A stretch of DNA of 64,000 bases from DASPPM01 sp052143835 (GTDB lineage Bacteria; Pseudomonadota; Alphaproteobacteria; JACZXZ01). Position numbers and translations under genes: made by a program. This document shows positions 26,473 to 35,100 of the stretch, piece by piece; the stretch's first letter is position 1; the number at the start of each line of letters is the position of its first letter. The stretch is from contig JBKQRV010000139.1 of NCBI GenBank assembly GCA_052143835.1, positions 31,821 to 95,820 of the forward strand, given 5' to 3'. The notes under the pieces were generated by a model that saw only the letters and a program-made list of their open reading frames with translations, did not search any database and had not been told where the DNA came from.

Positions 26473-27396
26473 TCATCCGAACAGGTCAAACATGTCCGGA
26501 ATTCCAAACGTTAGTGGACTGGCGATGACTTGTTTTCGGGAGTGATCAATCGATTTGACGATAGCGATGCCTGCAAGTATGCATGAACCTTCTCTGACGG
26601 TGGCTTGCGCCGTATTCGTCGTTATCCAAGCAGGATCGTACGGCTGTATATAGCGGTATCCGTTGCAATCAAGATAGATCAGTGGCGATCTTTCAAATGA
26701 GTAATTTGTGACGTCTTCAGGATTTTTAGATGCTCCGTTCTTCGTACGGCAATGATGATGGTAGGATAGATAGAGGCCCTCCGATAGCTGAGTTGCGGGA
26801 TCATTGATTTCTCGAACGTCCACGGCCTCAACCGTCATTCGTCGCAATGCGCTTTCGACCTCGAACAGTTCGCGGATGATCGACCTCTCCCTAGGAAACC
26901 CGCTACGTAACGATCCCAAAGTGCGGTTGCTGAGAGCGTCACTCCCGATCATGTGGAGGAGCCGCGGAACGTTTACGTAATGTGGAGTGCCCAGATGGTC
27001 CAGCCACGCTGGGCGTCGTACCTGCACTCGAAGCCTAGCTGCATTGGACTGCCGCTCTTCGGCGATTCGTTTCCAACTACGTAGTTGCTCAACACGAAAT
27101 CCTTCTCCCTCGTTCTTGTCTATCAGATCAGCGCAGTCTGAGCACAACCAAATGCCGTTGGATGCAGATCTCCGTTCGTCACGAGTCAGCCTCGCATCAA
27201 ATCTTGGCCCACCAGGCTGCGCAGCAGTAATGTGTGCTGCCCGTCCGGTAATATCTACTTTCCGCGGGTCGTCATTGTTTGGCGAGACGGTCAGCCGTCC
27301 GCACTCGGGTCGAGAGCATCGGCCCCCGACTCTCTCCCGCAATGCCCTCTTTGTTTCCTCTGTAAAATCGTCCCTCTTGATCATCTTAAAATCCAC
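26473..27396 (-). CDS. HNH-type zinc-finger nuclease-like protein
   Basis: A 307-residue protein. The N-terminal module (about 14-95) has Cys27/Cys32 (CSRPEC), a central AHI with H55, N80 and Cys85/Cys88 (WLCSDC) followed by ADLID, the layout of HNH endonucleases often found as defence effectors. The remaining 200 residues match nothing I know. The start is GTG 27396 or ATG 27384. The gene is visibly richer in A/T than its neighbours and lies beside a toxin-antitoxin pair, which suggests transfer. The gap 27397-27644 is empty. Confidence 0.7.
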   Translation of the reverse strand: MDFKMIKRDDFTEETKRALRERVGGRCSRPECGRLTVSPNNDDPRKVDITGRAAHITAAQPGGPRFDARLTRDERRSASNGIWLCSDCADLIDKNEGEGFRVEQLRSWKRIAEERQSNAARLRVQVRRPAWLDHLGTPHYVNVPRLLHMIGSDALSNRTLGSLRSGFPRERSIIRELFEVESALRRMTVEAVDVREINDPATQLSEGLYLSYHHHCRTKNGASKNPEDVTNYSFERSPLIYLDCNGYRYIQPYDPAWITTNTAQATVREGSCILAGIAIVKSIDHSRKQVIASPLTFGIPDMFDLFG

Positions 27397-27644
27397 GTAC
27401 TCAGTTCAGGCACTTCACTGTGCGACGTAGGATTGCGGTGCGCCTGGAAGATCGAGGAAGTTCGTCGGCGAGAATGTCAGCCGTTGACCCTGCCGACAAT
27501 CAACATCCGCCAATTGGAGCATACAGCGTAACCCAATCGACAACCGGGGACACAAGGGCTCTCGTATATCCGCCTTTGGGCAAATATACCGTCGGGTCAA
27601 TGGCCGCTTTGGCTCATAACCGTACGGCCGCCGGACCCCATCCC

Positions 27645-29039
27645 CTACCCCCGTTTCGGCCCTCCGTTCTCGCCCAAGTCCCAGAACAGCCCCGTCATCA
27701 TGAGCAGGCCCTCGCGCGCGACGGGGGCGAGGAGGTGCTCGTCCGGGGCGTGCTGCGAGCAGGCGGGGTAGGAGTGCGGCACCCACACGGTCGGCAGGCC
27801 GAGCACCTCGGCGAAGCAGTCGTTGGGCAGCGAGCCGCCGAGGTTGGGCAGCACCACGGGCTTGTGCCCGGTGGTGCGCTCGATCGATTTCACCGCCCAT
27901 TCCACCCAGGGGTCGTCGGGGTCGAGCCGGGTCGCCGCCATCATCTCCATGCGCGCGGGCTTGGCCGCGACCATGGCGAAGCCGTGGCGATCGAGGTGCG
28001 CGCGAATGATGGCGATGAAATTGCGCCAGTCGCTGCCCACGACGAAGCGGAGCTGCATATGGGCGGACGCCGTGGGCGGGATGGCGTTCGCCGGCCGCTC
28101 CGGATTGCCGGTACGGAAGGCGAGCACCTCGAGGCTGTTCCAGGCGAAGACGCGCTCGGCCGGCGTCAGGTTGGGCTCGCCCCAGCCGCGGTCGATCTCG
28201 GGTCCCCCCGGCTCGCCCGGCTCGATTCCCGCGAGCGCCTTCCTGACCGAGTTGGGAATGGGCGGCGGGCGCAGGCGCTCGACCAGGATGCGGCCGCGCC
28301 CATCGACCATGCTGGCAATGGCGGTGGCGAGAATGGTGCCCGGATTGGCCAGAAGCCCGCCCCAATTGCCCGAATGGTGCCCGCCCTCGCGCAAGCTCAC
28401 GGTGAGGTCGAAGTTGAAGGCGCCGCGCGCGCCCAGGAAGAGGGTCGGCTGGGCGGCGCGCAAGCGCGGCCCGTCCGAGGCGATGAAGACGTCGGCCTTG
28501 AGTTCGTCGCGGTAGCGCTCGCACACCGCGTGCAGGCCCGGCGAGCCGGTCTCCTCGCCGGTCTCGAGGATGAGCTTCAAGTTGAAGCCGAGCCGGCCGC
28601 GCGCCTCGAGCACGCGCGCAAGGGCGGCGAGATTGATCGAGTGCTGGCCCTTGTTGTCGGCGGTGCCGCGCCCGTACCAGCGCTCGCCTTCGACCACGAT
28701 GTCCCAAGGCGAGAGTCCCGCGCGCCATTGCTCCTCGTAGCCGCGGATGACGTCGCCGTGGCCGTAGCTGAGCACGGTCGGCAGACGCGCGTCCTCGCGG
28801 CGCTCGCCGATGAGGATCGGCCCGAAGCCGCTCACGGGATTGTCGACGAGCCTCCAGCTGAAGCCGAGGCGCTCGAGCGTCGGGCCGATCTCCTCGCTGA
28901 GATAGGCCGTGAGCTGAGGCAGCCGGCCCTCCTCTTGGCTCTCGGTGCGGTGTGCCACGCGGCGGCGGAGCTCGGCGAGGAAATGGCCTTCGTCGAACCA
29001 GCGCGCGGCCGCTTCGATCGCTTGCTCGCGGGTCGTCAT
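27645..29039 (-). CDS. M20-family metallopeptidase
   Basis: A 464-residue di-zinc peptidase/deacylase. Metal and catalytic residues are visible: H94 and D96 in SYGHGDVIRG, D128 in GTADNKGQ, E162/E163 in ETGEETGSPG, and a C-terminal HSYPACSQHAPDEH histidine. A dimerisation domain is inserted around residues 200-320. It resembles the carboxypeptidase-like/ArgE-DapE group that hydrolyses dipeptides or N-acyl amino acids. It is followed upstream by an aminotransferase gene 38 bp away on the same strand, hinting at a shared amino-acid degradation role. Confidence 0.92.
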   Translation of the reverse strand: MTTREQAIEAAARWFDEGHFLAELRRRVAHRTESQEEGRLPQLTAYLSEEIGPTLERLGFSWRLVDNPVSGFGPILIGERREDARLPTVLSYGHGDVIRGYEEQWRAGLSPWDIVVEGERWYGRGTADNKGQHSINLAALARVLEARGRLGFNLKLILETGEETGSPGLHAVCERYRDELKADVFIASDGPRLRAAQPTLFLGARGAFNFDLTVSLREGGHHSGNWGGLLANPGTILATAIASMVDGRGRILVERLRPPPIPNSVRKALAGIEPGEPGGPEIDRGWGEPNLTPAERVFAWNSLEVLAFRTGNPERPANAIPPTASAHMQLRFVVGSDWRNFIAIIRAHLDRHGFAMVAAKPARMEMMAATRLDPDDPWVEWAVKSIERTTGHKPVVLPNLGGSLPNDCFAEVLGLPTVWVPHSYPACSQHAPDEHLLAPVAREGLLMMTGLFWDLGENGGPKRG

Positions 29040-29077
29040 GATTTGCACGCCTCCCTTTGCGCAGGCCCGCGCCGCAG

Positions 29078-30271
29078 CTAGGCGCGCCGAGCCGAGGGCC
29101 GGGCAAGCCGTTCCGCGAAGCGCACGATGCGCTGTCCTGCCTCCTCGAGGCGGGCGTCCTCGAGCGTGAGGGAGACGCGGAGCTGGCCCACCCCGCTCGG
29201 CCCGAAGCCGTCGCAGGGCAGCACGGCCACCCCCTCCTCCTTGAGGAGCAGGCGCGCGAATTCGCCGGACGCGAGGCCGGTTGCGCGCACGTCGAGGAGA
29301 ACGAACATCCCGCCTTCGGGCGGGGTGGTGCGGCACTTCGGCGCCTCGGCCAGGATGGCGGAGAGCCGCAACCCGCGGCGGCGATAATCCTCGCGCATCG
29401 CCGCGACCTCGGGCAGCTCGTGGCTCAAGGCCACGAGCGCGCCGTCCTGGATGAAGGGCGGGCCGCCGTAAAGCGCGCAAAGGAGAAAGTTGAAGAGATG
29501 GCGCGAGAGCGGCTCCGGCCCGATGACCCAGCCCAGGCGAAAGCCGGGGATCGCATGGGATTTGGAGAGGCTCGAGACCACCACCGTGCGCTCCGCCATG
29601 CCGGGGAGGGACCACGGGCTCACGTGCGGCCGGGCGAAGGCCAAATCCTCGTAAACCTCGTCCGAGAGAAGCCAGAGATCGTGGCGGCGGCAGAGCTCCG
29701 CGATCGCCTCGATCTCGGCGCGCTCGAGCACCGCACCCGTCGGATTGTGCGGGCTGTTGATCCAGATGACGCGCGTGCGCGGCGTTATCGCCCGTGCCAA
29801 TGCTGCGAGATCGGGATGAAATCCCCTCTCGGGCCTGAGCGGGATGTTGACGAGGGCAGCCCCGCTGGCACCCCCGACGGCCTCGTAAGTGGCGTACATC
29901 GGCTCGGGCACGATGACTTCGTCGCCCGGGCCGGCCAGGCAGCGGAGCGCAAAGAAGAGCCCGCCCTGGGTGCCGGGCACGATCGCGACGTTCTCGCTCG
30001 CGCAAGCGCAGCCCGTGCGCTGGGCGAAGCGCGCGGCAATCGCGGCGCGCAGTGCGGGATAGCCGAGTATCGGCGCGTAGCCGGTGTGGTGCCGTTTGAG
30101 CGCCTCGACGGTTGCCGCGATGATCGCCTGCGGCGGCGGCTGGTCGGGCTCGCCGATGGTGAGCAGGAAGACCTCGCGGCCGGCCTCGCGCTGCCGCAAG
30201 GCATCGAAATGAATGCTCCAGGCGGCGGCACCCTTGCCGGCGATGCGATCGACGAACGGTGAGAAACGCAA
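29078..30271 (-). CDS. Class I/II PLP-dependent aminotransferase
   Basis: A 397-residue fold-type I aminotransferase of the aspartate-aminotransferase group: N176 in SPHNPTG, D204 and Y207 in SDEVYED, Lys237 in SSLSKSHA and R245 in PGFRLGW. The start appears to be TTG 30271, eight bases behind AAGGAG; no ATG has such a site. It probably forms an operon with the M20 peptidase. The substrate is not predictable. It is divergent from the TPR gene; the 120 bp between should contain both promoters. Confidence 0.92.
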   Translation of the reverse strand: MRFSPFVDRIAGKGAAAWSIHFDALRQREAGREVFLLTIGEPDQPPPQAIIAATVEALKRHHTGYAPILGYPALRAAIAARFAQRTGCACASENVAIVPGTQGGLFFALRCLAGPGDEVIVPEPMYATYEAVGGASGAALVNIPLRPERGFHPDLAALARAITPRTRVIWINSPHNPTGAVLERAEIEAIAELCRRHDLWLLSDEVYEDLAFARPHVSPWSLPGMAERTVVVSSLSKSHAIPGFRLGWVIGPEPLSRHLFNFLLCALYGGPPFIQDGALVALSHELPEVAAMREDYRRRGLRLSAILAEAPKCRTTPPEGGMFVLLDVRATGLASGEFARLLLKEEGVAVLPCDGFGPSGVGQLRVSLTLEDARLEEAGQRIVRFAERLARPSARRA

Positions 30272-30391
30272 AGCGATGACTCCTTGCCGGGGACGGGGAT
30301 GTAGTCTAGCCATAGCACTCGTTGGGCCGGCCGCCAAGGCGCACCCGGCCGCGCGCCGGGCTCCCTGGGGGAAGGAGGGGAGGAGCGGCAC

Positions 30392-31741
30392 ATGATCACC
30401 GACGAGAGGGGGCTCGCGCTCACGACCGAGAGCGCGGAGGCCGCGCGCCACTTCGATACGGCCGTGACGCACTACGTCAAGTACAAGTGGGACACGTCCA
30501 CTTGGACGGACAAGATGCTCGCGGCCGATCCCGGCTTCCTCATGGGCCATTGTCTCAAGGGCTATCTCACGATGACGGCCTTCGATCAGCGCCGCCTGGG
30601 CGCGGTCGAGAAGTGCCTCGCCGCGGCCAGGAGAGCGGAGGAGGAGGCGACCTCGCGCGAGCGCCTTCACGTGACGGCGCTCGCCGCCTGGCACCGGGGA
30701 GCCTTGGACGAGGCATTCGCGTTGTGGCGGGCGATCCTCGAGGACCATCCCAAGGACATGCTGGCCGCCCGCCTCGCGCACTTCAATTATTTCTGGTCGG
30801 GCGAGGCGAGGGCCATGCGCGAGGTCGTGGCCGAGCCGCTCAAGGCCTGGTCGCCCGCCACGCCGGGCTACGGCTCGATGCTTGCCATGCTCGCTTTCGG
30901 CGAGGAGGAGTGCGGCGCCTACCGCGCGGCGGAGACGGCCGCACTACGCTCGCTCGAAGAGGACCGCGCCGAGCTCTGGGCCACCCACGCGCGCGCCCAT
31001 GTCATGGAGATGGAGGGCCGGCACCGCGAGGGCATCCAATGGCTCGCGGGCGAGGAGCGCTTCTGGGAGGGTGGGAACAACATGCTCCATCACTTGTGGT
31101 GGCATCGGGCACTCCTCTATCTCGAGCTCGGCGAGACGGACGCGGTGCTCGAGCTCTACGACCGCAAGTTCCGCAATCTCGATTCGCCGATCGTCAAGGC
31201 CATCCCCGATCTCTACATCGACATGCAGAATGCCGTTTCCATGCTGTGGCGCCTCGAGCAAGCGGGGGTCGAGGTGGGGGCGCGCTGGGGCGAGCTCGCG
31301 GACAAGGCGGCGGCGCGAGTGGGCGACGTGCAGAACCTCTTCACCGTGCCGCATCTCGTCATGGCGCTCGCCGCCGCGGGCCATGACGAGGCAGCCGAGC
31401 GTTATATCGCCGCACTCAAGGAGGCGGGGGAGGGAGGCCACCTGTCGGTAGCGCCAACCCTCGTCGAGGTGGAGATTCCGTTGGCGGGCGCCGTGCTCGC
31501 CCACCGCAAGGGCGACTATGCGCGCGTGGTCACGCTGATGGAGCCGATCCGGCACGAGATCAGGCGCATCGGCGGCAGCCACGCCCAGCGCGATCTCTTC
31601 ACGCAAATGCTGCTCGATGCGGCGGTCAAGTCGGGACGCACCGCACTCGCGCGCGTCCTCCTCGCCGAGGAGGCCAAGGCGCGCCCGATCCCCCTCGCCA
31701 AGCGCCGCCGCTATGCCGAGGCGGCGCGCTTGCTTCAGTAG
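30392..31741 (+). CDS. Tetratricopeptide-repeat protein (TTC38-like)
   Basis: A 449-residue all-helical protein. The repeated A..LA...G..DEA pattern and the conserved DPGFLMGHCLKGYLTM, ERLHVTALAAW and HLWWHRALLYLELG segments match bacterial homologs of tetratricopeptide repeat protein 38, whose biochemical role is unknown. There is no signal peptide. It has a good ribosome site (GGAGCGGCAC). It is transcribed away from the aminotransferase and ends just before a palindromic element that may terminate it. Confidence 0.85.
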   Translation: MITDERGLALTTESAEAARHFDTAVTHYVKYKWDTSTWTDKMLAADPGFLMGHCLKGYLTMTAFDQRRLGAVEKCLAAARRAEEEATSRERLHVTALAAWHRGALDEAFALWRAILEDHPKDMLAARLAHFNYFWSGEARAMREVVAEPLKAWSPATPGYGSMLAMLAFGEEECGAYRAAETAALRSLEEDRAELWATHARAHVMEMEGRHREGIQWLAGEERFWEGGNNMLHHLWWHRALLYLELGETDAVLELYDRKFRNLDSPIVKAIPDLYIDMQNAVSMLWRLEQAGVEVGARWGELADKAAARVGDVQNLFTVPHLVMALAAAGHDEAAERYIAALKEAGEGGHLSVAPTLVEVEIPLAGAVLAHRKGDYARVVTLMEPIRHEIRRIGGSHAQRDLFTQMLLDAAVKSGRTALARVLLAEEAKARPIPLAKRRRYAEAARLLQ

Positions 31742-31749
31742 GGGGCGAC

Positions 31750-31957
31750 CTCCCTCTCCTCCTTCAGGAGGAGAGGGTCGGGGTGAGGAGGTGAGGGTGC
31801 GAGACACGCCATCGGCGGCAGAAGCTCGCTGCGCACGCCCTCCTCACCTTCCCATCGCTACGCCCGGCGCGCGTAGCGCGCCTCTTATGCATGATGCAGA
31901 AGAAGCGGGCTTTTGGCCCGCGGGGGCCCCTCCCTCTCCTCCTGAAGGAGGAGAGGT
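31750..31957. repeat. MITE-like palindromic element with inverted termini
   Basis: The left end is a perfect hairpin CCCTCTCCTCC-TTCA-GGAGGAGAGGG (31752-31777). The right end is the same sequence inverted, CCTCTCCTCCTGAAGGAGGAGAGG (31933-31956). Between them are further hairpins (GGCGCGC-GTA-GCGCGCC; GCGGGC-TTTTG-GCCCGC). A related hairpin occurs at 63939-63964. It fills most of the 350 bp gap 31742-32091, starts 10 bp after a stop codon and probably also ends transcription of the TPR gene. Confidence 0.65.
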
Positions 31958-32091
31958 CAAGCGAGCCTTGCCTCCGCTTGCGGAAATTCAATCTGAGAGG
32001 CTACCGGTCTCGGGTCTTCCGCGCCGGCGCCCGAAGCGCTAAAATACTTCGAGCTTTGCGACCGTGGGCTTGCTAACAGGGAGACGAGCAG

Positions 32092-32214
32092 ATGAAGGCC
32101 TTCATCGCCGCGTTGGTCGCGGCCGTCCTCATCGGCGTCATCGCCGCCGTCGTGCTCGACAACATGGGCATGAGCTCGGCCCAGGTGTTCTCGGGCGAGC
32201 ACGTGCGCTTGTAG
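32092..32214 (+). CDS. 40-residue single-span membrane peptide
   Basis: ATG to TAG frame coding for 40 residues: MKAFIAALVAAVLIGVIAAV followed by a short polar tail ending SGEHVRL. The ribosome site AGGGAGACGAGCAG is good. Very similar peptides (MKAFI... plus a tail ending in xVRL) are widespread in rhizobia, with unknown function. It converges on the WD40 gene, the stops being one base apart. Confidence 0.75.
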   Translation: MKAFIAALVAAVLIGVIAAVVLDNMGMSSAQVFSGEHVRL

Positions 32215-32215
32215 C

Positions 32216-33232
32216 TCACTCGCCCGCGGGCGGCGGTACCTCCCGGCCGGTCGCGAGGTCCCATATCTTGACGACCTCGTCATAGCCGGCCGAAAGCCCA
32301 TAGCGGCCGTCGGGCGTCCAGGCCACGCACCAGACGGGCTTGCTATGGCCGCTGAAGAGCTTCAGCTGGCGTGCGCTCGCCACGTCCCACAGCCGCATGG
32401 TGCGGTCGCCGCCGCCGGAGAGCGCGGTGCTGCCGTCGGGCGAGAAGCGCACCGAGAGAACGAAGCCCTCGTGGCCGAGAAGCCTCTCGAGCTCCCTCCC
32501 GCTGGCCACGTCCCAAAGCCGCACCGTGCCGTCCGTGCTCGCCGACAGCGCGGTCTTGCCGTCGGGCGAGAAATCGACGCCATTGACGCTGGTCGCGTGG
32601 CCGCGCCAGAGGGCGAGCTCGGCGCCCGTCTCCGCGTCCCACAGCCGGATGGCACCATCGTAAGCGCCCGAGAGAATGCGCTTGCCGTCGCGCGAGATGG
32701 CGACCGACATCACGTTCGCCTCGTTGCCCGCGAGGGTCTTGAGCGTGGCCCCGCTCGCCAAGTCCCAAATGCGCAGCGTGTGGTCCCAGCTCGCCGAGAC
32801 CATGGTCTTGCCGTCGGGAGCCACGGCGACGGCGCTCACGTTGTTCTGGTGGCCGGTGAAGGTGCGCACCACCTCGCCCGTCTCCAGGTCCCAGAGCTTC
32901 AAGGTCTGGTCGAAGCTCGCGGACACGGCGTGCCGGCCGTCGGGCAGAAAGGCGACCGCGTTCACGCTCGCCACATGGCCCTGGAAGGTGCGTATCTCCT
33001 TCTGCCGATGGAGATCCCAAAGCTTGAGCGTGTAGTCCCAGCTGCCGGTCAAGACCCGCTTGCCGTCGGGCGAGACCGCGACCGAGTTGACCATGGCACC
33101 ATGGCCGGCGAGCTCGGCGCGCGCGGGCGACGCGAGGGCGGCTGCGAAGAGCGCAAGCGCCCCCGCGAGCCTCCGCCAACGGGCACGCCGCTTGAGGGGA
33201 GAAGGACACAGCTTGGCCAATGTAGTTTCCAC
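32216..33232 (-). CDS. Exported seven-bladed WD40-repeat protein
   Basis: A 338-residue protein. After a signal peptide (ending SPARAE) come seven WD40 repeats of about 42 residues, each with GH...V..V.SPDGK...SAS.D.T..LWD; the first begins at GHGAMVNSVAV and the last ends VKIWDLATG. This closes one beta-propeller and leaves no room for another domain. It should be a periplasmic scaffold. Divergent from vapB. Confidence 0.93.
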   Translation of the reverse strand: METTLAKLCPSPLKRRARWRRLAGALALFAAALASPARAELAGHGAMVNSVAVSPDGKRVLTGSWDYTLKLWDLHRQKEIRTFQGHVASVNAVAFLPDGRHAVSASFDQTLKLWDLETGEVVRTFTGHQNNVSAVAVAPDGKTMVSASWDHTLRIWDLASGATLKTLAGNEANVMSVAISRDGKRILSGAYDGAIRLWDAETGAELALWRGHATSVNGVDFSPDGKTALSASTDGTVRLWDVASGRELERLLGHEGFVLSVRFSPDGSTALSGGGDRTMRLWDVASARQLKLFSGHSKPVWCVAWTPDGRYGLSAGYDEVVKIWDLATGREVPPPAGE

Positions 33233-33264
33233 CCGACGATAATACCGAAGCCATGCTCCCAGCG

Positions 33265-33318
33265 TTGTGCTCCTTGGATCTGCGATCTATATTCTACCTT
33301 CTCATCTATCTAGGTAGA
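33265..33318 (+). promoter_or_regulatory. vapB promoter and putative operator
   Basis: TTGTGC (33265-33270), 17 bp, TATATT (33288-33293) make a good sigma70-type promoter. An inverted repeat TCTACCT (33293-33299)/AGGTAGA (33312-33318) overlaps the end of the -10 and the start region, as expected for VapB autorepression. Confidence 0.6.
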
Positions 33319-33329
33319 AAGGGCGTCCC

Positions 33330-33584
33330 ATGGCGCTCAGCATCAAGGACGCGAAGACGGACAGGCTGGCGCGAAAGGTCGCCCGCCTTGCCGGCGAGAG
33401 CATCACCGAGGCGGTCAGCCGCGCGCTCGAGGAACGCCTGAGCAAGCTCATGGTGCGACGCAAGACCCGCTCGCTTGCGGAGGAGTTGTTGGCGATCGGA
33501 CGCCACTCCGCGTCCCTACCTATTCTCGATGATCGCACGCCAGACGAGATCATCGGCTATGACGAGAACGGATTGCCGCGCTGA
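33330..33584 (+). CDS. vapB: VapB-family antitoxin (Rv0623-like), toxin partner missing
   Basis: An 84-residue antitoxin: MALSIKDAKTDRLARKVARLAGESITEAV is the ribbon-helix-helix-like N terminus of the Rv0623/VapB group, and the C-terminal part (SLPILDDRTPDEIIGYDENGLPR) is the usual toxin-wrapping tail. Its stop overlaps the ATG of a vapC that breaks off after nine codons, so the antitoxin is an orphan here. Promoter and operator look intact. Confidence 0.9.
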   Translation: MALSIKDAKTDRLARKVARLAGESITEAVSRALEERLSKLMVRRKTRSLAEELLAIGRHSASLPILDDRTPDEIIGYDENGLPR

Positions 33585-33613
33585 TGGTCATCGATAGCTC
33601 GGCCGTCTTCTAA
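33584..33613 (+). pseudogene. vapC: vapC remnant (nine codons)
   Basis: ATGGTCATCGATAGCTCGGC opens the expected PIN-domain start MVIDSSAVF, with the first acidic residue (D4) of the active site, and meets TAA at 33611. Sixteen bases later the palindromic element at 33630 begins, and beyond it the next gene follows at once. The other 120 or so codons of a VapC toxin are absent, so this is a deletion remnant. Confidence 0.8.
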
Positions 33614-33629
33614 TTTCCGGCAAAGGGTC

Positions 33630-33784
33630 CTAGTGTTGTGGTCCTGACGCTTGGTTCCCAACACCCCGTCATGCGCGGGCTTGGCCCGCGCATCCACGCC
33701 TTGAAACGAAGCGAATTCGTGGATGGCCGGAACAAGTCCGGCCATGACGTTGAAGGGCCCCATACGTTTAAGCCACACCACTAG
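33630..33784. mobile_element. MITE-like palindromic repeat with terminal inverted repeats
   Basis: Terminal repeats CTAGTGTTGTGG (33630-33641) and CCACACCACTAG (33773-33784) are inverted with one mismatch. Inside lie two hairpins (TGCGCGGGC-TTG-GCCCGCGCA and TGGCCGGA-ACAAG-TCCGGCCA) in a larger palindrome running from CGTCATG to CATGACG. CTAG at both ends may be a target duplication. Similar gcgggcttggcccgc/ggccggaacaagtccggcc elements are scattered in many alphaproteobacterial genomes. It lies between the vapC stub and the ribosome site of the next gene. Confidence 0.75.
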
Positions 33785-33792
33785 AAGGAGCC

Positions 33793-35100
33793 ATGACCAC
33801 GGCCTCCCTTGAGCGCCCTGCCCGCGCCGAAGCTCCCGCCCCGCTTCCGGGTGCCGTGCTCTATGCGCCCAACAGCCTCAAGAGCCGCGTGCTGCACGAC
33901 TTCGCGCGCGAGCTCGGCGCACGCGGCTGGCGCGTGGGCGGCGTGGTGCTCGACACGATCTATGACGAGAAGGACCAGAAGATCGGGCTCGACCTCATCG
34001 ACCTCGCCGGCGGCGACCGGCGCCTGCCGCTCGCGCGCCCCGATACGGGCGGCATCGCGATCGGCCGCTGGGTGCTCGATCCCGCAACGCTTGCCAAGGG
34101 CGACGAGCTCATCCGCGCCGCCGTCGAAAACAAGCTCGAGCTCGTGATCGTCGACAAGTTCGGCCCGCTCGAGCACCGCAACGAGGGCTTTGCGCGCGGG
34201 CTGCGCGCGGGTCTCGAGGCCGGGCTGCCGCTCCTTGCCGCGGTGCGCGGGGAGTTCCTCGACGGGTGGGACGCGTTTGCCGACCGCCGCAGCGCCCTTC
34301 TGCGCGCGGACGCGGCATCGCTCTGGCGCTGGTGGGGTCCTTACCGGCTTTACGAGGACCTCGCGCGCGGGGTCGCGGACGTGCCCGCCAAGCGCGTGCT
34401 CATCGGCGTCAACTGGACGCTCGTCGAAGGGCCGGACGGCATCGGGCTCGCCCACAGCCCGGAACGCTCGGCACCCGGCTGCCGGACCATCGCCAAGGTC
34501 GGGAGCTACGCGGGCGAGAGCCTGCGCGCGCTCGCCGGCTTGGCCCGCTCGTGGAACCCCTTCGAGGCGGCCCTCGGGCTCGCGGCGATCAACGCGCACT
34601 ACAATCGCCGCGGGCTTAGCGGCACCCCGGCGAACGGCCTCGAGCTCATCGCCCACTTGCCCGGCCGCAAGGCCGTGGTCGGGCGCTTTCCCGAGCTCGC
34701 CAAGCGCCTCGGCGATGCGCTGGTGATCGAGCGCGTCCCCGGACCCGACGACCTGCCGGCCGAGGCCGCCGATTGGGTCCTGGGCGGCATCGACGCCGTG
34801 GCACTGACCGCCTCTTCGCTCGTCAATCTGACGCTGCCCCGCCTCGTCGAGCTCAGCCGCGGTGCCTCAGTCGCCCTCGTCGGTCCCGGCACGCCCTTGA
34901 CGCCGAGGCTGCACGCTTACGGCATCGACGTGCTCTCGGGTCTCGTCATCGAGAACGGCGAGCGCGCGCTCAGCGTGATCGCCGAAGGCGGCACCATGAA
35001 GGCGCTCAAGGCTTGCGGGCGCCTCGTGACGCTCGCGGCACCGTCCGTCGCTCTCGCGGAGCCGCACCCCGTCAGGCGAGCAGGCTCAGAAGGGCGATGA
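33793..35100 (+). CDS. DUF2478-DUF4213/DUF364 fusion protein (putative metal-handling)
   Basis: A 435-residue protein with two parts. Residues about 20-175 match DUF2478 (GAVLYAP..., RGWRVGGVVLDTI, LVIVDKFGPLEHRNEG, GLPLLAAVR), a NTPase-like family linked to molybdenum genes. Residues about 195-425 match DUF4213 then DUF364 (RVLIGVNWTLVEG, GLAAINAHYNRRGL, KAVVGRFPEL, ALTASSLVNLTLPRLVELS, ALVGPGTPLTP), a proposed heavy-metal chelation domain. The ribosome site AAGGAG directly follows the palindromic element. A molybdenum formate dehydrogenase operon lies 1-8 kb away, so a role in Mo handling is plausible. Confidence 0.8.
   Translation: MTTASLERPARAEAPAPLPGAVLYAPNSLKSRVLHDFARELGARGWRVGGVVLDTIYDEKDQKIGLDLIDLAGGDRRLPLARPDTGGIAIGRWVLDPATLAKGDELIRAAVENKLELVIVDKFGPLEHRNEGFARGLRAGLEAGLPLLAAVRGEFLDGWDAFADRRSALLRADAASLWRWWGPYRLYEDLARGVADVPAKRVLIGVNWTLVEGPDGIGLAHSPERSAPGCRTIAKVGSYAGESLRALAGLARSWNPFEAALGLAAINAHYNRRGLSGTPANGLELIAHLPGRKAVVGRFPELAKRLGDALVIERVPGPDDLPAEAADWVLGGIDAVALTASSLVNLTLPRLVELSRGASVALVGPGTPLTPRLHAYGIDVLSGLVIENGERALSVIAEGGTMKALKACGRLVTLAAPSVALAEPHPVRRAGSEGR

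Noticed and set aside
26247..26528. Short frames near the end of the HNH gene
   Set aside because: They overlap the HNH coding end or lack ribosome sites. None resembles a known protein.
27645..30005. 786-codon upstream-extended version of the M20 peptidase frame
   Set aside because: The region upstream of 29039 encodes the aminotransferase on the same strand in another frame. The extension is Arg/Pro-rich and has no homology.
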